This document shows, piece by piece, positions 37,341 through 50,325 of a DNA stretch of 64,000 bases. Location of the stretch: the NCBI GenBank assembly GCA_951804985.1, contig OX638131.1:102444464-102508463 (forward strand). Direction: 5' to 3'. The stretch is from Dryomyza anilis. Its lineage: Eukaryota; Arthropoda; Insecta; Diptera; Dryomyzidae. The stretch's first letter is position 1; every line of letters starts with the position of its first letter. The notes below the pieces were generated by a model. That model worked only from the letters and a program-made list of their open reading frames with translations, did not search any database and was not told the DNA's origin. The position numbers and the translations under genes were made by a program.

Positions 37341-38429
37341 TTTTAATTTAAATCACTTCAAGTCATTTGAAATTATTAATAATCAATTAAAATAGAGATA
37401 AATTTTAATTATACAACCTAAATAATGCGTTGGTTCGTATTTCAGTTTAAAAAATAATAGTAAATAATTCCTATTTGAACCAATTTGTTCTATTATCCTA
37501 CATTTCTCGGTTTCCGATGACATTGCGCAGCACATTTTAAAATAATTGATTTAATATGCAACTAATACGGTTTAATTGAAATTTATTTCGAATGAATTGA
37601 AACCAATTAACATGACTGAAATTAATACATGCCATCGCGGAATATAATCCGATAATAATAATAATTTTTTAATTGAACGACATTTGAAGCGGGCACAAAA
37701 TGCTGTTAAATGAGTCCTGCGACGATATCTTTTGTTGCTGCCACGACTGCTGCTGCCTAAAATGTATATGGCATCCAGGAGCAGCGTATGAGCAGCTGCT
37801 ATTGTACGCGTCCAAGGATAATCCAATCAAAAGGCTCCAGCTCAAAGGACAGCGAGAATGTAAAATACCAATAAATTTGTGCTTTTGTCGCTGGACAAAT
37901 GATTTCATTTTCAAAAGGACATACACAGAATGAGCGACATGAAGGACGGCAGAGGACGAATGTGCGCAAGTAATGAAGCGTTTATACTTAGAGTGGGTCA
38001 AATAAGCGGGGTGGGGGCTGATTCGATGTGTTCGACAGAGCGACTGACTGAATTCACTAGAATTGTCCATTAGCTAAGCTGATTAATTGCTAAAAGGTAT
38101 TTAATTTCTGCTTTTCTTTTATGACTTTATTTTATTTTCATTTGGCTCTTGCATCTTTCTGGTAGCCAAGCATTTGCCGTTTTGCTCAAAGCTTTAATTT
38201 TTTTTTTCTTCAAAGTCTTTTAATATTTTCTTTTAACTTCGATAAAATAAAGAAAAATGTAAGAAATTATTATTTACTTTTAATTTCTGTTGTAAGAAAG
38301 ATGAAAGCACTTAATACGTAATAGTTTAGAATTTAAAATGCTTCAGATGTATTTATAAAATTCAAGTTTTGATGTAAAACAAAATAAGTAAATATTTAAA
38401 TATATAAAATCCATTTAACTAATTCAAAT
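37341..38429. other. Unique segment, GC-richer at 37690-38070, no gene recognised
   Basis: A minus-strand open frame of 133 codons (38070-37669) covers the balanced part. It has no motif I can name, is rich in Ser and His, and has no partner exon, so I do not call a gene. Confidence 0.4.
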
Positions 38430-40510
38430 TATATTAATTATAATAATTTAAATCAATTAAAATCAGTACAAATCAATTTTTATCAACTCAAATCTTAAAA
38501 TCAATTCCAATAAATTTAAATCATTTCAAAGCATTTCAAACCAATTCTTATCAATTCAAACCAAATAAAATCAAATTTAGTTATTTCAAATTATCTAAAA
38601 TCATGTATATTTAAATCATATTAAATCATATCAAATCATATCAAATCATATCAAATCATATCAAATCATATCAAATCATATCAAATCATATCAAATCATA
38701 TCAAATCATATCAAATCATATCAAATCATATCAAATCATATCAAATCATATCAAATCATATCAAATCATATCAAATCATTTCAAATCATATCAAATCATA
38801 TCAAATCATATCAAATCATATCAAATCATATCAAATCATATCAAATCATATCAAATCATATCAAATCATATCAAATCATATCAAATCATATCAAATCATA
38901 TCAAATCATATCAAATCATATCAAATCATATCAAATCATATCAAATCATATCAAATCATATCAAATCATATCAAATCATATCAAATCATATCAAATCATA
39001 TCAAATCATATCAAATCATATCAAATCATATCAAATCATATCAAATCATATCAAATCATATCAAATCATATCAAATCATATCAAATCATATCAAATCATA
39101 TCAAATCATATCAAATCATATCAAATCATTTCAAATCATATCAAATCATATCAAATCATATCAAATCATATCAAATCATATCAAATCATATCAAATCATA
39201 TCAAATCATATAAAATCATATCAAATCATATCAAATCATATCAAATCATATCAAATCATATCAAATCATATCAAATCATATAAAATCATATCAAATCATA
39301 TCAAATCATATCAAATCATATCAAATCATATCAAATCATATCAAATCATATCAAATCATATCAAATCATATCAAATCATATCAAATCATATCAAATCATA
39401 TCAAATCATATCAAATCATATCAAATCATATCAAATCATATCAAATCATATCAAATCATATCAAATCATATCAAATCATATCAAATCATATCAAATCATA
39501 TCAAATCATATCAAATCATATCAAATCATATCAAATCATATCAAATCATATCAAATCATATCAAATCATATCAAATCATATCAAATCATATCAAATCATA
39601 TCAAATCATATCAAATCATATCAAATCATATCAAATCATATCAAATCATATCAAATCATATCAAATCATATCAAATCATATCAAATCATATCAAATCATA
39701 TCAAATCATATCAAATCATATCAAATCATATCAAATCATATCAAATCATATCAAATCATATCAAATCATATCAAATCATATCAAATCATATCAAATCATA
39801 TCAAATCATATCAAATCATATCAAATCATATCAAATCATATCAAATCATATCAAATCATATCAAATCATATCAAATCATATCAAATCATATAAATGCATA
39901 TCAAATTAAATCATATCAAATCATATCAAATCAAATCAAATCAAATCAAATCATATCAAATCATATTAAATTATATCAAATCATATCAAATCATATCAAA
40001 TCATATCAAATCATATCAAATCATATCAAATCATATCAAATCATATCATATCAAATCATATCAAATCATATCATATCAAATCATTTCAAATCATATCAAA
40101 TCATATCAAATCATATCAAATCATATCAAATCATATCAAATCATATCAAATCATATCAAATCATATCAAATCATATCAAATCATATCAAATCATATCAAA
40201 TCATATCAAATCATATCAAATCATATCAAATCATATCAAATCATATCAAATCATATCAAATCATATCAAATCATATCAAATCATATCAAATCATATCAAA
40301 TCATATCAAAGCATATCAAATCAAATCAAATCAAATCAAATCATATCAAATCATATCAAATCATATCGAATCATATCAAATCATATCAAAGCATATCAAA
40401 GCATATCAAAGCATATCAAATCATAGCATATCATATCATATCATATCATATCATATCATATCATATCAAATTATAAGAAATCATATCAATTAATATCAAA
40501 TCATATGAAA
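38430..40510 (+). repeat. 10-bp array (TCAAATCATA)n, about 185 copies
   Basis: After a degenerate lead-in with TCAAATCAATT words, the array is almost perfect from 38631 to 39890, with single-base variants at about 38780, 39130, 39212 and 39282. It then continues to about 40500 with 5-bp insertions and a (CATAT)n run near 40425-40467. It shares CAAATCA with the neighbouring AAATCAATTC arrays and is probably a derived subfamily that expanded recently. The open frame at 39894-40493 is a repeat artefact. Confidence 0.95.
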
Positions 40511-41195
40511 TGATTTAAACTCATATTTAAAAAATGTCTAATCATATCAAATAAATTGCAATTTTTTCAAATTAATGCAAGACTATTTTAAATTATATAT
40601 AAAAACATTAAATGAAATATTCTAGGTGTTAAGTTCTGTCTTTAATCGGTCCAGTAACAGTCCGTATTTCACTTAGTGATTGTTCGGATTCGCGCTGTCA
40701 AAATTGCATTTCATCTGTCAAAATATATCATACATTAACTGGAATTAACAACTACTGTAATATCAGCGTGGAAAAGTCAGTTTGACAGCACCGACTTTTT
40801 GACATACGTTTGGCTATTCATTCCTATTCACAACAAATTCCTGCCCAACACAAAATTCTTTGGTGCTTTGTATTTCCTTTACAGTTATTATTACGAACCT
40901 ATCTCGAATGTCTTTTTATAGCGTCTATAAAATATGAAATCTCATAAAAATGAAACTGATTGAAATGTCATCTGTTTTGGACAGTTTTCGCATAGCGTTC
41001 CGCGTTCGGACGCGGTGCCACATATCAAAAATGATATTGCAAAACGATAATACTTCCGTCGTTTGACGTTTGTGAAAACGAAAAACAATTATTTAATGTG
41101 GTCAGACCCTTACTGTTGGAAAGACGGTTCAAAGGAATTTAGTTATGATAGTTACAAGCAATAATGCTGTCAATATTATTTAACTCAGGGGATAT
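40511..41195. other. Unique, more balanced segment, no gene recognised
   Basis: It contains several TGTCAAA words and GTTCCGCGTTCGGACGCGGT near 41000. I tested for terminal inverted repeats by eye: GTCTTTAATC near 40638 against GAAAGACGGT near 41119 is too weak to call an element. Confidence 0.4.
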
Positions 41196-42871
41196 TTTTC
41201 GAAGAAATTATGCAAAAAATAGATTTAAAATTTAAAAATATTGTTTTAAAATTAAATTTGATAAAATGCATATCAAGTAACATCTATTTAAATAAATTCA
41301 AATCTATTGAAATCGATTCGGAGCAATTTAACTAAATTCAAAATAATTTAAATCAATTCAAATCAATTCGAAGCAATTTAAGTAAATTCAAAATAATTCA
41401 AATTTTTTAATATTTATTTGAAAATATTCAATTTAAAACCATCCTAATTTATTCTAATAAATTTAATTTAAAATGAATTCAATTTAATTCAATTAAAATC
41501 AGTAAAAATCAAATAAAATCAATTTAAATCAATTTAATAAATCCAAATCAATTCACATCAATTCAAATCAATTCAAATCAATTCAAATCAATTCCAATCA
41601 ATTCAAATCAATTCAAATCAATTCAAATCAATTCAAATCAATTCAAATCAATTCAAATCAATTTAAATTAATTCAAATCAATTCAAATCAATTCAAATCA
41701 ATTCAAATCAATTCAAATCAATTCAAATAAATTAAAATCAATACAAATCAATTCAAATCAATTAAAATCAATTCAAATCAATTCAAATCAATTCAAATCA
41801 ATTCAAATCAATTTAAATCAATTTAAATCAATTTAAATCAATTTAAATCAATTCAAATCAATTCCAATCAATTCAAATCAATTCAAATCAATTCCAATCA
41901 ATTCAAATCAATTCCAATCAATTCAAATCAATTCAAATCAATTCCAATCAATTCAAATCAATTCAAATCAATTCAAATCAATTCAAATCAATTCAAATCA
42001 ATACAAATCAATTCAAATCAATTCAAATCAATTCAAATCAATTCAAATAAATTCAAATCAATACAAATCAATTCAAATCAATTCAAATCAATTCAAATCA
42101 ATTCAAATCAATTCAAATCAATTTAAATCAATTTAAATCAATTCAAATCAATTCAAATCAAATCAATTCAAATCAATTCAAATAAATTCAAATCAATTCA
42201 AATCAATTCAAATCAATTCAAATCAATTCAAATCAATTCAAATCAATTCAAATCAATACAAATCAATTCAAATCAATTCAAATCAATTCAAATCAATTCC
42301 AATCAATTCAAATCAATTCAAATCAATTCAAATCAATTCAAATCAAATCAATTCAAATCAATTCAAATCAATTCAAATCAATTCAAATCAATTCAAATCA
42401 ATTCAAATCAATTCAAATCAATACAAATCAATTCAAATCAATTCAAATCAATTCAAATCAATTCAAATAAATTCAAATCAAAACAAATCAATTCAAATCA
42501 ATTCAAATCAATTCAAATCAATTCAAATCAATTCAAATCAATTCAAATCAATTCAAATCAATTCAAATCAATTCAAATAAATTCAAATCAATACAAATCA
42601 ATTCAAATCAATTCAAATCAATTCAAATCAATTCAAATCAATTTAAATCAATTCAAATCAATTCAAATCAATTCAAATCAATTTAAATCAATTTAAATCA
42701 ATTCAAATCAATTTAAATCAATTGAAATCAATTCAAATCAATTCAAATCAATTCAAATCAATTTAAATCAATTCAAATCAATTCAAATCATTTCACTTCA
42801 AATTTAAAATCAAATTTATCCCAATTAATAACAATCATACAATTTTGATTAAAATAAAATAAATGTTATTA
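41196..42871 (+). repeat. Segmental duplicate 1: unique head + 10-bp array + unique tail
   Basis: It starts TTTTCGAAGAAATTATGCAA, has about 330 bp of semi-unique head with a GATTCGGAGCAATTTAACTA landmark, then about 1.25 kb of (AAATCAATTC)n. The tail includes TTTATCCCAATTAATAACAA and ends AAATGTTATTA. The next copy begins at once. Head and tail are nearly identical to those of copy 2, with only a few differences near the start. Confidence 0.93.
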
Positions 42872-43947
42872 TTTTCGATGAAATTATGCAAAAAATAGAT
42901 TCAAATTTTAAAAATATTGTTTTAAAATTAAATTTGATAAAATGCATATCAAGTAACATCTATTTAAATAAATTCAAATCTATTGAAATCGATTCGGAGC
43001 AATTTAACTAAATTCAAAATAATTTAAATCAATTCAAATCAATTCGAAGCAATTTAAGTAAATTCAAAATAATTCAAATTTTTTAATATTTATTTGAAAA
43101 TATTCAATTTAAAACCATCCTAATTTATTCTAATAAATTTAATTTAAAATGAATTCAATTTAATTCAATTAAAATCAGTAAAAATCAAATAAAATCAATT
43201 TAAATCAATTTAATAAATCCAAATCAATTCACATCAATTCAAATCAATTCAAATCAATTCAAATCAATTCCAATCAATTCAAATCAATTCAAATCAATTC
43301 AAATCAATTCAAATCAATTCAAATCAATTCAAATCAATTCAAATCAATTCAAATCAATTCAAATCAATTCAAATCAATTCAAATCAATTCAAATCAATTC
43401 AAATCAATTCAAATCAATTCAAATCAATTCAAATAAATTCAAATCAATACAAATCAATTCAAATCAATTCAAATCAATTCAAATCAATTCAAATCAATTT
43501 AAATCAATTTAAATCAATTTAAATCAATTCAAATCAATTCAAATCAATTCCAATCAATTCAAATCAATTCAAATCAATTCCAATCAATTCAAATCAATTC
43601 AAATCAATTCAAATCAATTCAAATCAATTCAAATCAATTCAAATCAATTCAAATCAATTCAAATCAATTCAAATCAATTCAAATCAATTCAAATCAATAC
43701 AAATCAATTCAAATCAATTCAAATCAATTCAAATCAATTCAAATCAATTTAAATCAATTTAAATCAATTCAAATCAATTTAAATCAATTGAAATCAATTC
43801 AAATCAATTCAAATCAATTCAAATCAATTCAAATCAATTCAAATCAATTCAAATCAATTCAAATCATTTCACTTCAAATTTAAAATCAAATTTATCCCAA
43901 TTAATAACAATCATACAATTTTGATTAAAATAAAATAAATGTTATTA
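42872..43947 (+). repeat. Segmental duplicate 2, about 600 bp shorter
   Basis: It has the same head, landmark and tail as copy 1. The length difference, 1676 against 1076 bp, lies in the array and equals about sixty 10-bp units. Almost no substitutions separate the heads, so the duplication is recent and the arrays have changed length since, or arose by unequal exchange. Confidence 0.93.
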
Positions 43948-45188
43948 AATTTAAAATAATAAATTAAATTTTCTGAATAACATATTTTGTTTTTAGTCAA
44001 CCTCTAACTTTTGTGTAACAAAAATTATTAATAAAACTTTTTACTTTGCAACTCAACAAAATCGAACAATGATTTGTCAGTGCTTGCAAAACAAATTAAG
44101 GAAGAACCAAAATGACAAAAAAAATATCTTTCAGCGCAGAACAAAGAATTGCCATTTATATTTCATTAAAAATTTAACATAAATTCAACCCACATCAAGA
44201 AATCGAAGCGAACTTTGTCAAGTTTCATGCAGACGTTGCAAGGACTTTTTTGTTTTTGTTTTAATCCTGCGACTGATGAATTATGGAGCAACCAGTGACA
44301 CACGCAAACAATTTTTAAGCAGCAAAATGCAGTGAAAAAGAACTACCAAAAGAGTCGACTGACATGAGCAACATCTTAAAATAATTTCTTTGAGACTAAA
44401 TAAAAAAAAATAAAGTAGATGTTTTACTGCAAAGGACGTAGACGGAAGAGGAAGCGGAAGTAAAAGTCGCATGACAGACACTGTGCTGTCAGGATTAAAT
44501 TGTCAATGAAATTTGAAGCAGTCGTAAATAAATAAAAAGTGCAAAAACAGCCAGAAACAATGGATGGCAACAAAACGACAATGTTTAATAAACTTCGAAA
44601 TTGTACAGAAATTACGAAAACTGAAGAAGAAGAGGCAAAGCATACTGTAGGGCGATAGTAAGAGGTGTATAGAGTTGGGAATAGAAAATAACGATAAAGT
44701 GGAGCAATACTAACGGGAGCGGCAAAGGGGCCTCGTAGTGCCGAAGTCAAGACAACAAAATTAAGTTGTCAAAGTTTTAAGTTGAGCAACAAAATTATTT
44801 TATATTTTCACTTGATGTCTTTCCTTTTTAATATTTTTTTTTGTCACACAGAAAACATATTGAAAATAAACATATATGTTGTATCTATTGTGTGTATGGT
44901 TTGGCAAAACTCTTTAGGTGAATGTTGGCAAAATTCACAACAAATTAAACTATTTAATTGAATTTCTGTTTTGACAATTTGAGAAAAACTTATTTTTTTC
45001 ATATAATTGTAATTTTTACATAAATAAAAATAATTCACATATTTTGAATTCGGTAAATTGTTTAATTCGTCAAATATTTTCATATTTTAAGAACACAAAT
45101 ACTTGCTTAATATTATTATTTTTAAGATTTTTGAAAATTCAAAAATTATTCATTCAATGAAAATTTTAGGGATATTTAATAAATATTT
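43948..45188. other. Unique AT-rich segment, no gene seen
   Basis: Balanced composition at 44220-44760 with overlapping minus-strand open frames of up to 108 codons and no recognisable domain. The rest is AT-rich. Confidence 0.4.
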
Positions 45189-47137
45189 TTATCTTTATCT
45201 TTATCTTTATCTTTATCTTTATCTTTATCTTTATCTTTATCTTTATCTTTATCTTTATCTTTATCTTTATCTTTATCTTTATCTTTATCTTTATCTTTAT
45301 CTTTATCTTTATCTTTATCTTTATCTTTATCTTTATCTTTATCTTTATCTTTATCTTTATCTTTATCTTTATCTTTATCTTTATCTTTATCTTTATCTTT
45401 ATCTTTATCTTTATCTTTATCTTTATCTTTATCTTTATCTTTATCTTTATCTTTATCTTTATCTTTATCTTTATCTTTATCTTTATCTTTATCTTTATCT
45501 TTATCTTTATCTTTATCTTTATCTTTATCTTTATCTTTATCTTTATCTTTATCTTTATCTTTATCTTTATCTTTATCTTTATCTTTATCTTTATCTTTAT
45601 CTTTATCTTTATCTTTATCTTTATCTTTATCTTTATCTTTATCTTTATCTTTATCTTTATCTTTATCTTTATCTTTATCTTTATCTTTATCTTTATCTTT
45701 ATCTTTATCTTTATCTTTATCTTTATCTTTATCTTTATCTTTATCTTTATCTTTATCTTTATCTTTATCTTTATCTTTATCTTTATCTTTATCTTTATCT
45801 TTATCTTTATCTTTATCTTTATCTTTATCTTTATCTTTATCTTTATCTTTATCTTTATCTTTATCTTTATCTTTATCTTTATCTTTATCTTTATCTTTAT
45901 CTTTATCTTTATCTTTATCTTTATCTTTATCTTTATCTTTATCTTTATCTTTATCTTTATCTTTATCTTTATCTTTATCTTTATCTTTATCTTTATCTTT
46001 ATCTTTATCTTTATCTTTATCTTTATCTTTATCTTTATCTTTATCTTTATCTTTATCTTTATCTTTATCTTTATCTTTATCTTTATCTTTATCTTTATCT
46101 TTATCTTTATCTTTATCTTTATCTTTATCTTTATCTTTATCTTTATCTTTATCTTTATCTTTATCTTTATCTTTATCTTTATCTTTATCTTTATCTTTAT
46201 CTTTATCTTTATCTTTATCTTTATCTTTATCTTTATCTTTATCTTTATCTTTATCTTTATCTTTATCTTTATCTTTATCTTTATCTTTATCTTTATCTTT
46301 ATCTTTATCTTTATCTTTATCTTTATCTTTATCTTTATCTTTATCTTTATCTTTATCTTTATCTTTATCTTTATCTTTATCTTTATCTTTATCTTTATCT
46401 TTATCTTTATCTTTATCTTTATCTTTATCTTTATCTTTATCTTTATCTTTATCTTTATCTTTATCTTTATCTTTATCTTTATCTTTATCTTAATCTTTAT
46501 CTTTATCTTTATCTTTATCTTTATCTTTATCTTTATCTTTATCTTTATCTTTATCTTTATCTTTATCTTTATCTTTATCTTTATCTTTATCTTTATCTTT
46601 ATCTTTATCTTTATCTTTATCTTTATCTTTATCTTTATCTTTATCTTTATCTTTATCTTTATCTTTATCTTTATCTTTATCTTTATCTTTATCTTTATCT
46701 TTATCTTTATCTTTATCTTTATCTTTATCTTTATCTTTATCTTTATCTTTATCTTTATCTTTATCTTTATCTTTATCTTTATCTTTATCTTTATCTTTAT
46801 CTTTATCTTTATCTTTATCTTTATCTTTATCTTTATCTTTATCTTTATCTTTATCTTTATCTTTATCTTTATCTTTATCTTTATCTTTATCTTTATCTTT
46901 ATCTTTATCTTTATCTTTATCTTTATCTTTATCTTTATCTTTATCTTTATCTTTATCTTTATCTTTATCTTTATCTTTATCTTTATCTTTATCTTTATCT
47001 TTATCTTTATCTTTATCTTTATCTTTATCTTTATCTTTATCTTTATCTTTATCTTTATCTTTATCTTTATCTTTATCTTTATCTTTATCTTTATCTTTAT
47101 CTTTATCTTTATCTTTATCTTTATCTTTATCTTTATC
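45189..47137. repeat. Homogeneous 6-bp array (CTTTAT)n, about 325 copies
   Basis: I found a single internal substitution, T to A at 46492, in about 1.95 kb. The 681-codon frame reading Leu-Tyr repeats is an artefact of a 6-bp unit with no stop codon in that frame. The right edge passes into related but varied hexamers (47138-47510). Confidence 0.97.
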
Positions 47138-47510
47138 TATATCTTTAGCTTTAGCATTAGCATTAGCTGTATCTTTAGCTTTAGCATCAGCATCAGCATT
47201 AGCTGTAGCTTTAGCTTTAGCATAAGCTGTAGCATTAGCTGTAGCATTAGCATTAGCTGTAGCATTAGTATTAGATGAAGCTTTATATTTAGATTTAGCT
47301 TTTGTGTCAGCTTTAACTATAGATGTTGCATTTGCATTAGCTTTAGGTTTGACTGTAGCGGTAGCCTTAGCTTTAGTTTCAGCATTAATTGTAGCTGTTG
47401 CATTAGCATTAACTGTGTCTTTAGGTTTGCAGTAGCAGTAGTCTTAGCTTTAGCTTGAGATGTAGTTTAGATTTATCTTTAGCTTTAGTTTTTGCTTTAG
47501 CTTTAGCGTT
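47138..47510. repeat. Diversified hexamer zone (TTTAGC, ATTAGC, TGTAGC)
   Basis: The same 6-bp phase carries on, but units vary: CTTTAG, CATTAG, CTGTAG, CATCAG. It looks like the older, mutated edge from which the pure CTTTAT array expanded, or a sister array of a TTTAGC unit. Confidence 0.85.
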
Positions 47511-48669
47511 TTCGTTTCATTTTCCATTTTTTTCTTTTCTTTTTCTTTCCTTTTTGTCCTTTTTCATTGGCATTGTGATTTCCGTTTTTTTCTAGCCTTT
47601 TCGGGTTTTAAATTATTTCGATATTTTATTCTATTTTTTCATTTTATTTCCTTTTTTTAGTTAATTTATTTATTTTTTATTATATAGGTATATCGGAGTA
47701 TTTAGATTTAAAATATACAAACTTCAAACAGCCTTGAGTATTAAACAAAAGTCAACCATGGCCTCCGGCAAACTGCTAAAAGCTTTGCAACCACTTTTTC
47801 GCTATTCCATTCAACATGTTTTTTCTGCACTTAGTGCATTTTTTACTACACTTTACACACAACTAACTAAAACTCGCACAACTCAACAATTAAACCATAA
47901 AACATTTTTACATTTCATATAGTTCTTTTTCTGTTTTTTCAGTTTTTTGCATTTATTTTTTTCACAAATTTTAGCTGCATAATTGTCACGTTTTCTAAGG
48001 CATGTCAGTGCTTTAGCTGCCGTCAGCACCGCCTGCGCCGTCGACCACTTTGTTGGCCGCACATTATTTTAGCCCATTTTCATACTTAGACGCGCTCTGA
48101 CAAAAAAAGGTCGGTTTTTTTTATTTTTTTGCTCGCCTCTAAATTGTGTATTTCCTTTTGCGCCAGACACAATTATTCATCATGAGCACATTTTTATTTT
48201 AACCTTCATGACTGGCACGACCCACACACACACGGACTCACTTTAGAAGCTATACAGTCTGCCGCCAAATTCCGCAATATTTTCGGAAAAAATTTGCACA
48301 AAAAAAAAGGAAAAATATGCCACCCCTTTAGCGGAAATGCGACCGTACAACCGGATATGAAAATGTATTCCCACAACAAACCGTCGGTTAACAGGCGCAA
48401 AAAATGCCCATAAACGATGCTGAAGAGTTTGCCGAAAATGTACAGAAATTCGAAATCCTTTCGTTTGGTGGCGACGCGGTTTTGCGTGCCACACGACGTC
48501 GACGATGAAACTGCGTGCCGGGTATCGGCAAATGGCGTCGTATTGTCGGCTGGATTGTTGTCCGCCAGACCGGAACGAGTGAAATTATTTTTAAACGGAT
48601 TGATATGTGATTTTGTTGTTTAAATTTTAAATTCTTTTTTTCTTTTTTTTGGTAACAAAAACTCTTTGT
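47511..48669. other. Unique segment, GC-richest part at 48010-48620, no gene recognised
   Basis: Open frames on both strands (48206-48494 minus, 48417-48623 plus) overlap in a balanced stretch with CGTCGACGATGAAACTGCGT-like text. None shows a known domain. If a real exon exists in this window, this is one of the better places to look, but I cannot support one. Confidence 0.4.
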
Positions 48670-50325
48670 TTTATAGTATTTATAGTATTTATAGTATTTA
48701 TAGTATTTATAGTATTTATAGTATTTATAGTATTTATAGTATTTATAGTATTTATAGTATTTATAGTATTTATAGTATTTATAGTATTTATAGTATTTAT
48801 AGTATTTATAGTATTTATAGTATTTATAGTATTTATAGTATTTATAGTATTTACAGTATTTATAGTATTTATAGTATTTATAGTATTTATAGTATTTATA
48901 GTATTTATAGTATTTATAGTATTTATAGTATTTATAGTATTTATAGTATTTATAGTATTTATAGTATTTATAGTATTTATAGTATTTATAGTATTTATAG
49001 TATTTATAGTATTTATAGTATTTATAGTATTTATAGTATTTATAGTATTTATAGTATTTATAGTATTTATAGTATTTATAGTATTTATAGTATTTATAGT
49101 ATTTATAGTATTTATAGTATTTATAGTATTTATAGTATTTATAGTATTTATAGTATTTATAGTATTTATAGTATTTATAGTATTTATAGTATTTATAGTA
49201 TTTATAGTATTTATAGTATTTATAGTATTTATAGTATTTATAGTATTTATAGTATTTATAGTATTTATAGTATTTATAGTATTTATAGTATTTATAGTAT
49301 TTATAGTATTTATAGTATTTATAGTATTTATAGTATTTATAGTATTTATAGTATTTATAGTATTTATAGTATTTATAGTATTTATAGTATTTATAGTATT
49401 TATAGTATTTATAGTATTTATAGTATTTATAGTATTTATAGTATTTATAGTATTTATAGTATTTATAGTATTTATAGTATTTATAGTATTTATAGTATTT
49501 ATAGTATTTATAGTATTTATAGTATTTATAGTATTTATAGTATTTATAGTATTTATAGTATTTATAGTATTTATAGTATTTATAGTATTTATAGTATTTA
49601 TAGTATTTATAGTATTTATAGTATTTATAGTATTTATAGTATTTATAGTATTTATAGTATTTATAGTATTTATAGTATTTATAGTATTTATAGTATTTAT
49701 AGTATTTATAGTATTTATAGTATTTATAGTATTTATAGTATTTATAGTATTTATAGTATTTATAGTATTTATAGTATTTATAGTATTTATAGTATTTATA
49801 GTATTTATAGTATTTATAGTATTTATAGTATTTATAGTATTTATAGTATTTATAGTATTTATAGTATTTATAGTATTTATAGTATTTATAGTATTTATAG
49901 TATTTATAGTATTTATAGTATTTATAGTATTTATAGTATTTATAGTATTTATAGTATTTATAGTATTTATAGTATTTATAGTATTTATAGTATTTATAGT
50001 ATTTATAGTATTTATAGTATTTATAGTATTTATAGTATTTATAGTATTTATAGTATTTATAGTATTTATAGTATTTATAGTATTTATAGTATTTATAGTA
50101 TTTATAGTATTTATAGTATTTATAGTATTTATAGTATTTATAGTATTTATAGTATTTATAGTATTTATAGTATTTATAGTATTTATAGTATTTATAGTAT
50201 TTATAGTATTTATAGTATTTATAGTATTTATAGTATTTATAGTATTTATAGTATTTATAGTATTTATAGTATTTATAGTATTTTTAGTAATTATAGTATT
50301 TTTAGTAATTATAGTTTTTATTTTT
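48670..50325. repeat. Homogeneous 9-bp array (TTTATAGTA)n, 179 copies plus short decayed tail
   Basis: 48670-50280 is exactly 179 x 9 bp with one substitution (C at 48854). The tail 50281-50325 has TTTTTAGTAATTATAGTA-type variants. The two long open frames (Val-Phe-Ile and Tyr-Ser-Ile repeats) exist because two of the three frames of the unit lack stops; they are not genes. Confidence 0.97.

Noticed and set aside
37669..38070. 133-codon minus-strand open frame
   Set aside because: Composition rich in Ser and His with no motif; overlapping frames on both strands suggest simply a GC-richer spot.
39894..40493. 199-codon frame of Ile/Lys/Ser/Tyr/Gln
   Set aside because: It is a translation of the TCAAATCATA array.
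40638..41130. Possible transposon with GTCTTT ends
   Set aside because: The inverted match is only a few bases and no target duplication is seen.
45103..47148. 681-codon open frame of Leu-Tyr repeats
   Set aside because: It is a translation of (CTTTAT)n, which lacks a stop codon in this frame; there is no other protein signal.
45189..47510. Telomere-like repeat
   Set aside because: Neither CTTTAT nor TTTAGC is the insect TTAGG repeat, and the array is internal.
48206..48623. Overlapping open frames in the GC-richest spacer
   Set aside because: Frames on both strands are equally open and none has a recognisable domain, so no exon can be supported.
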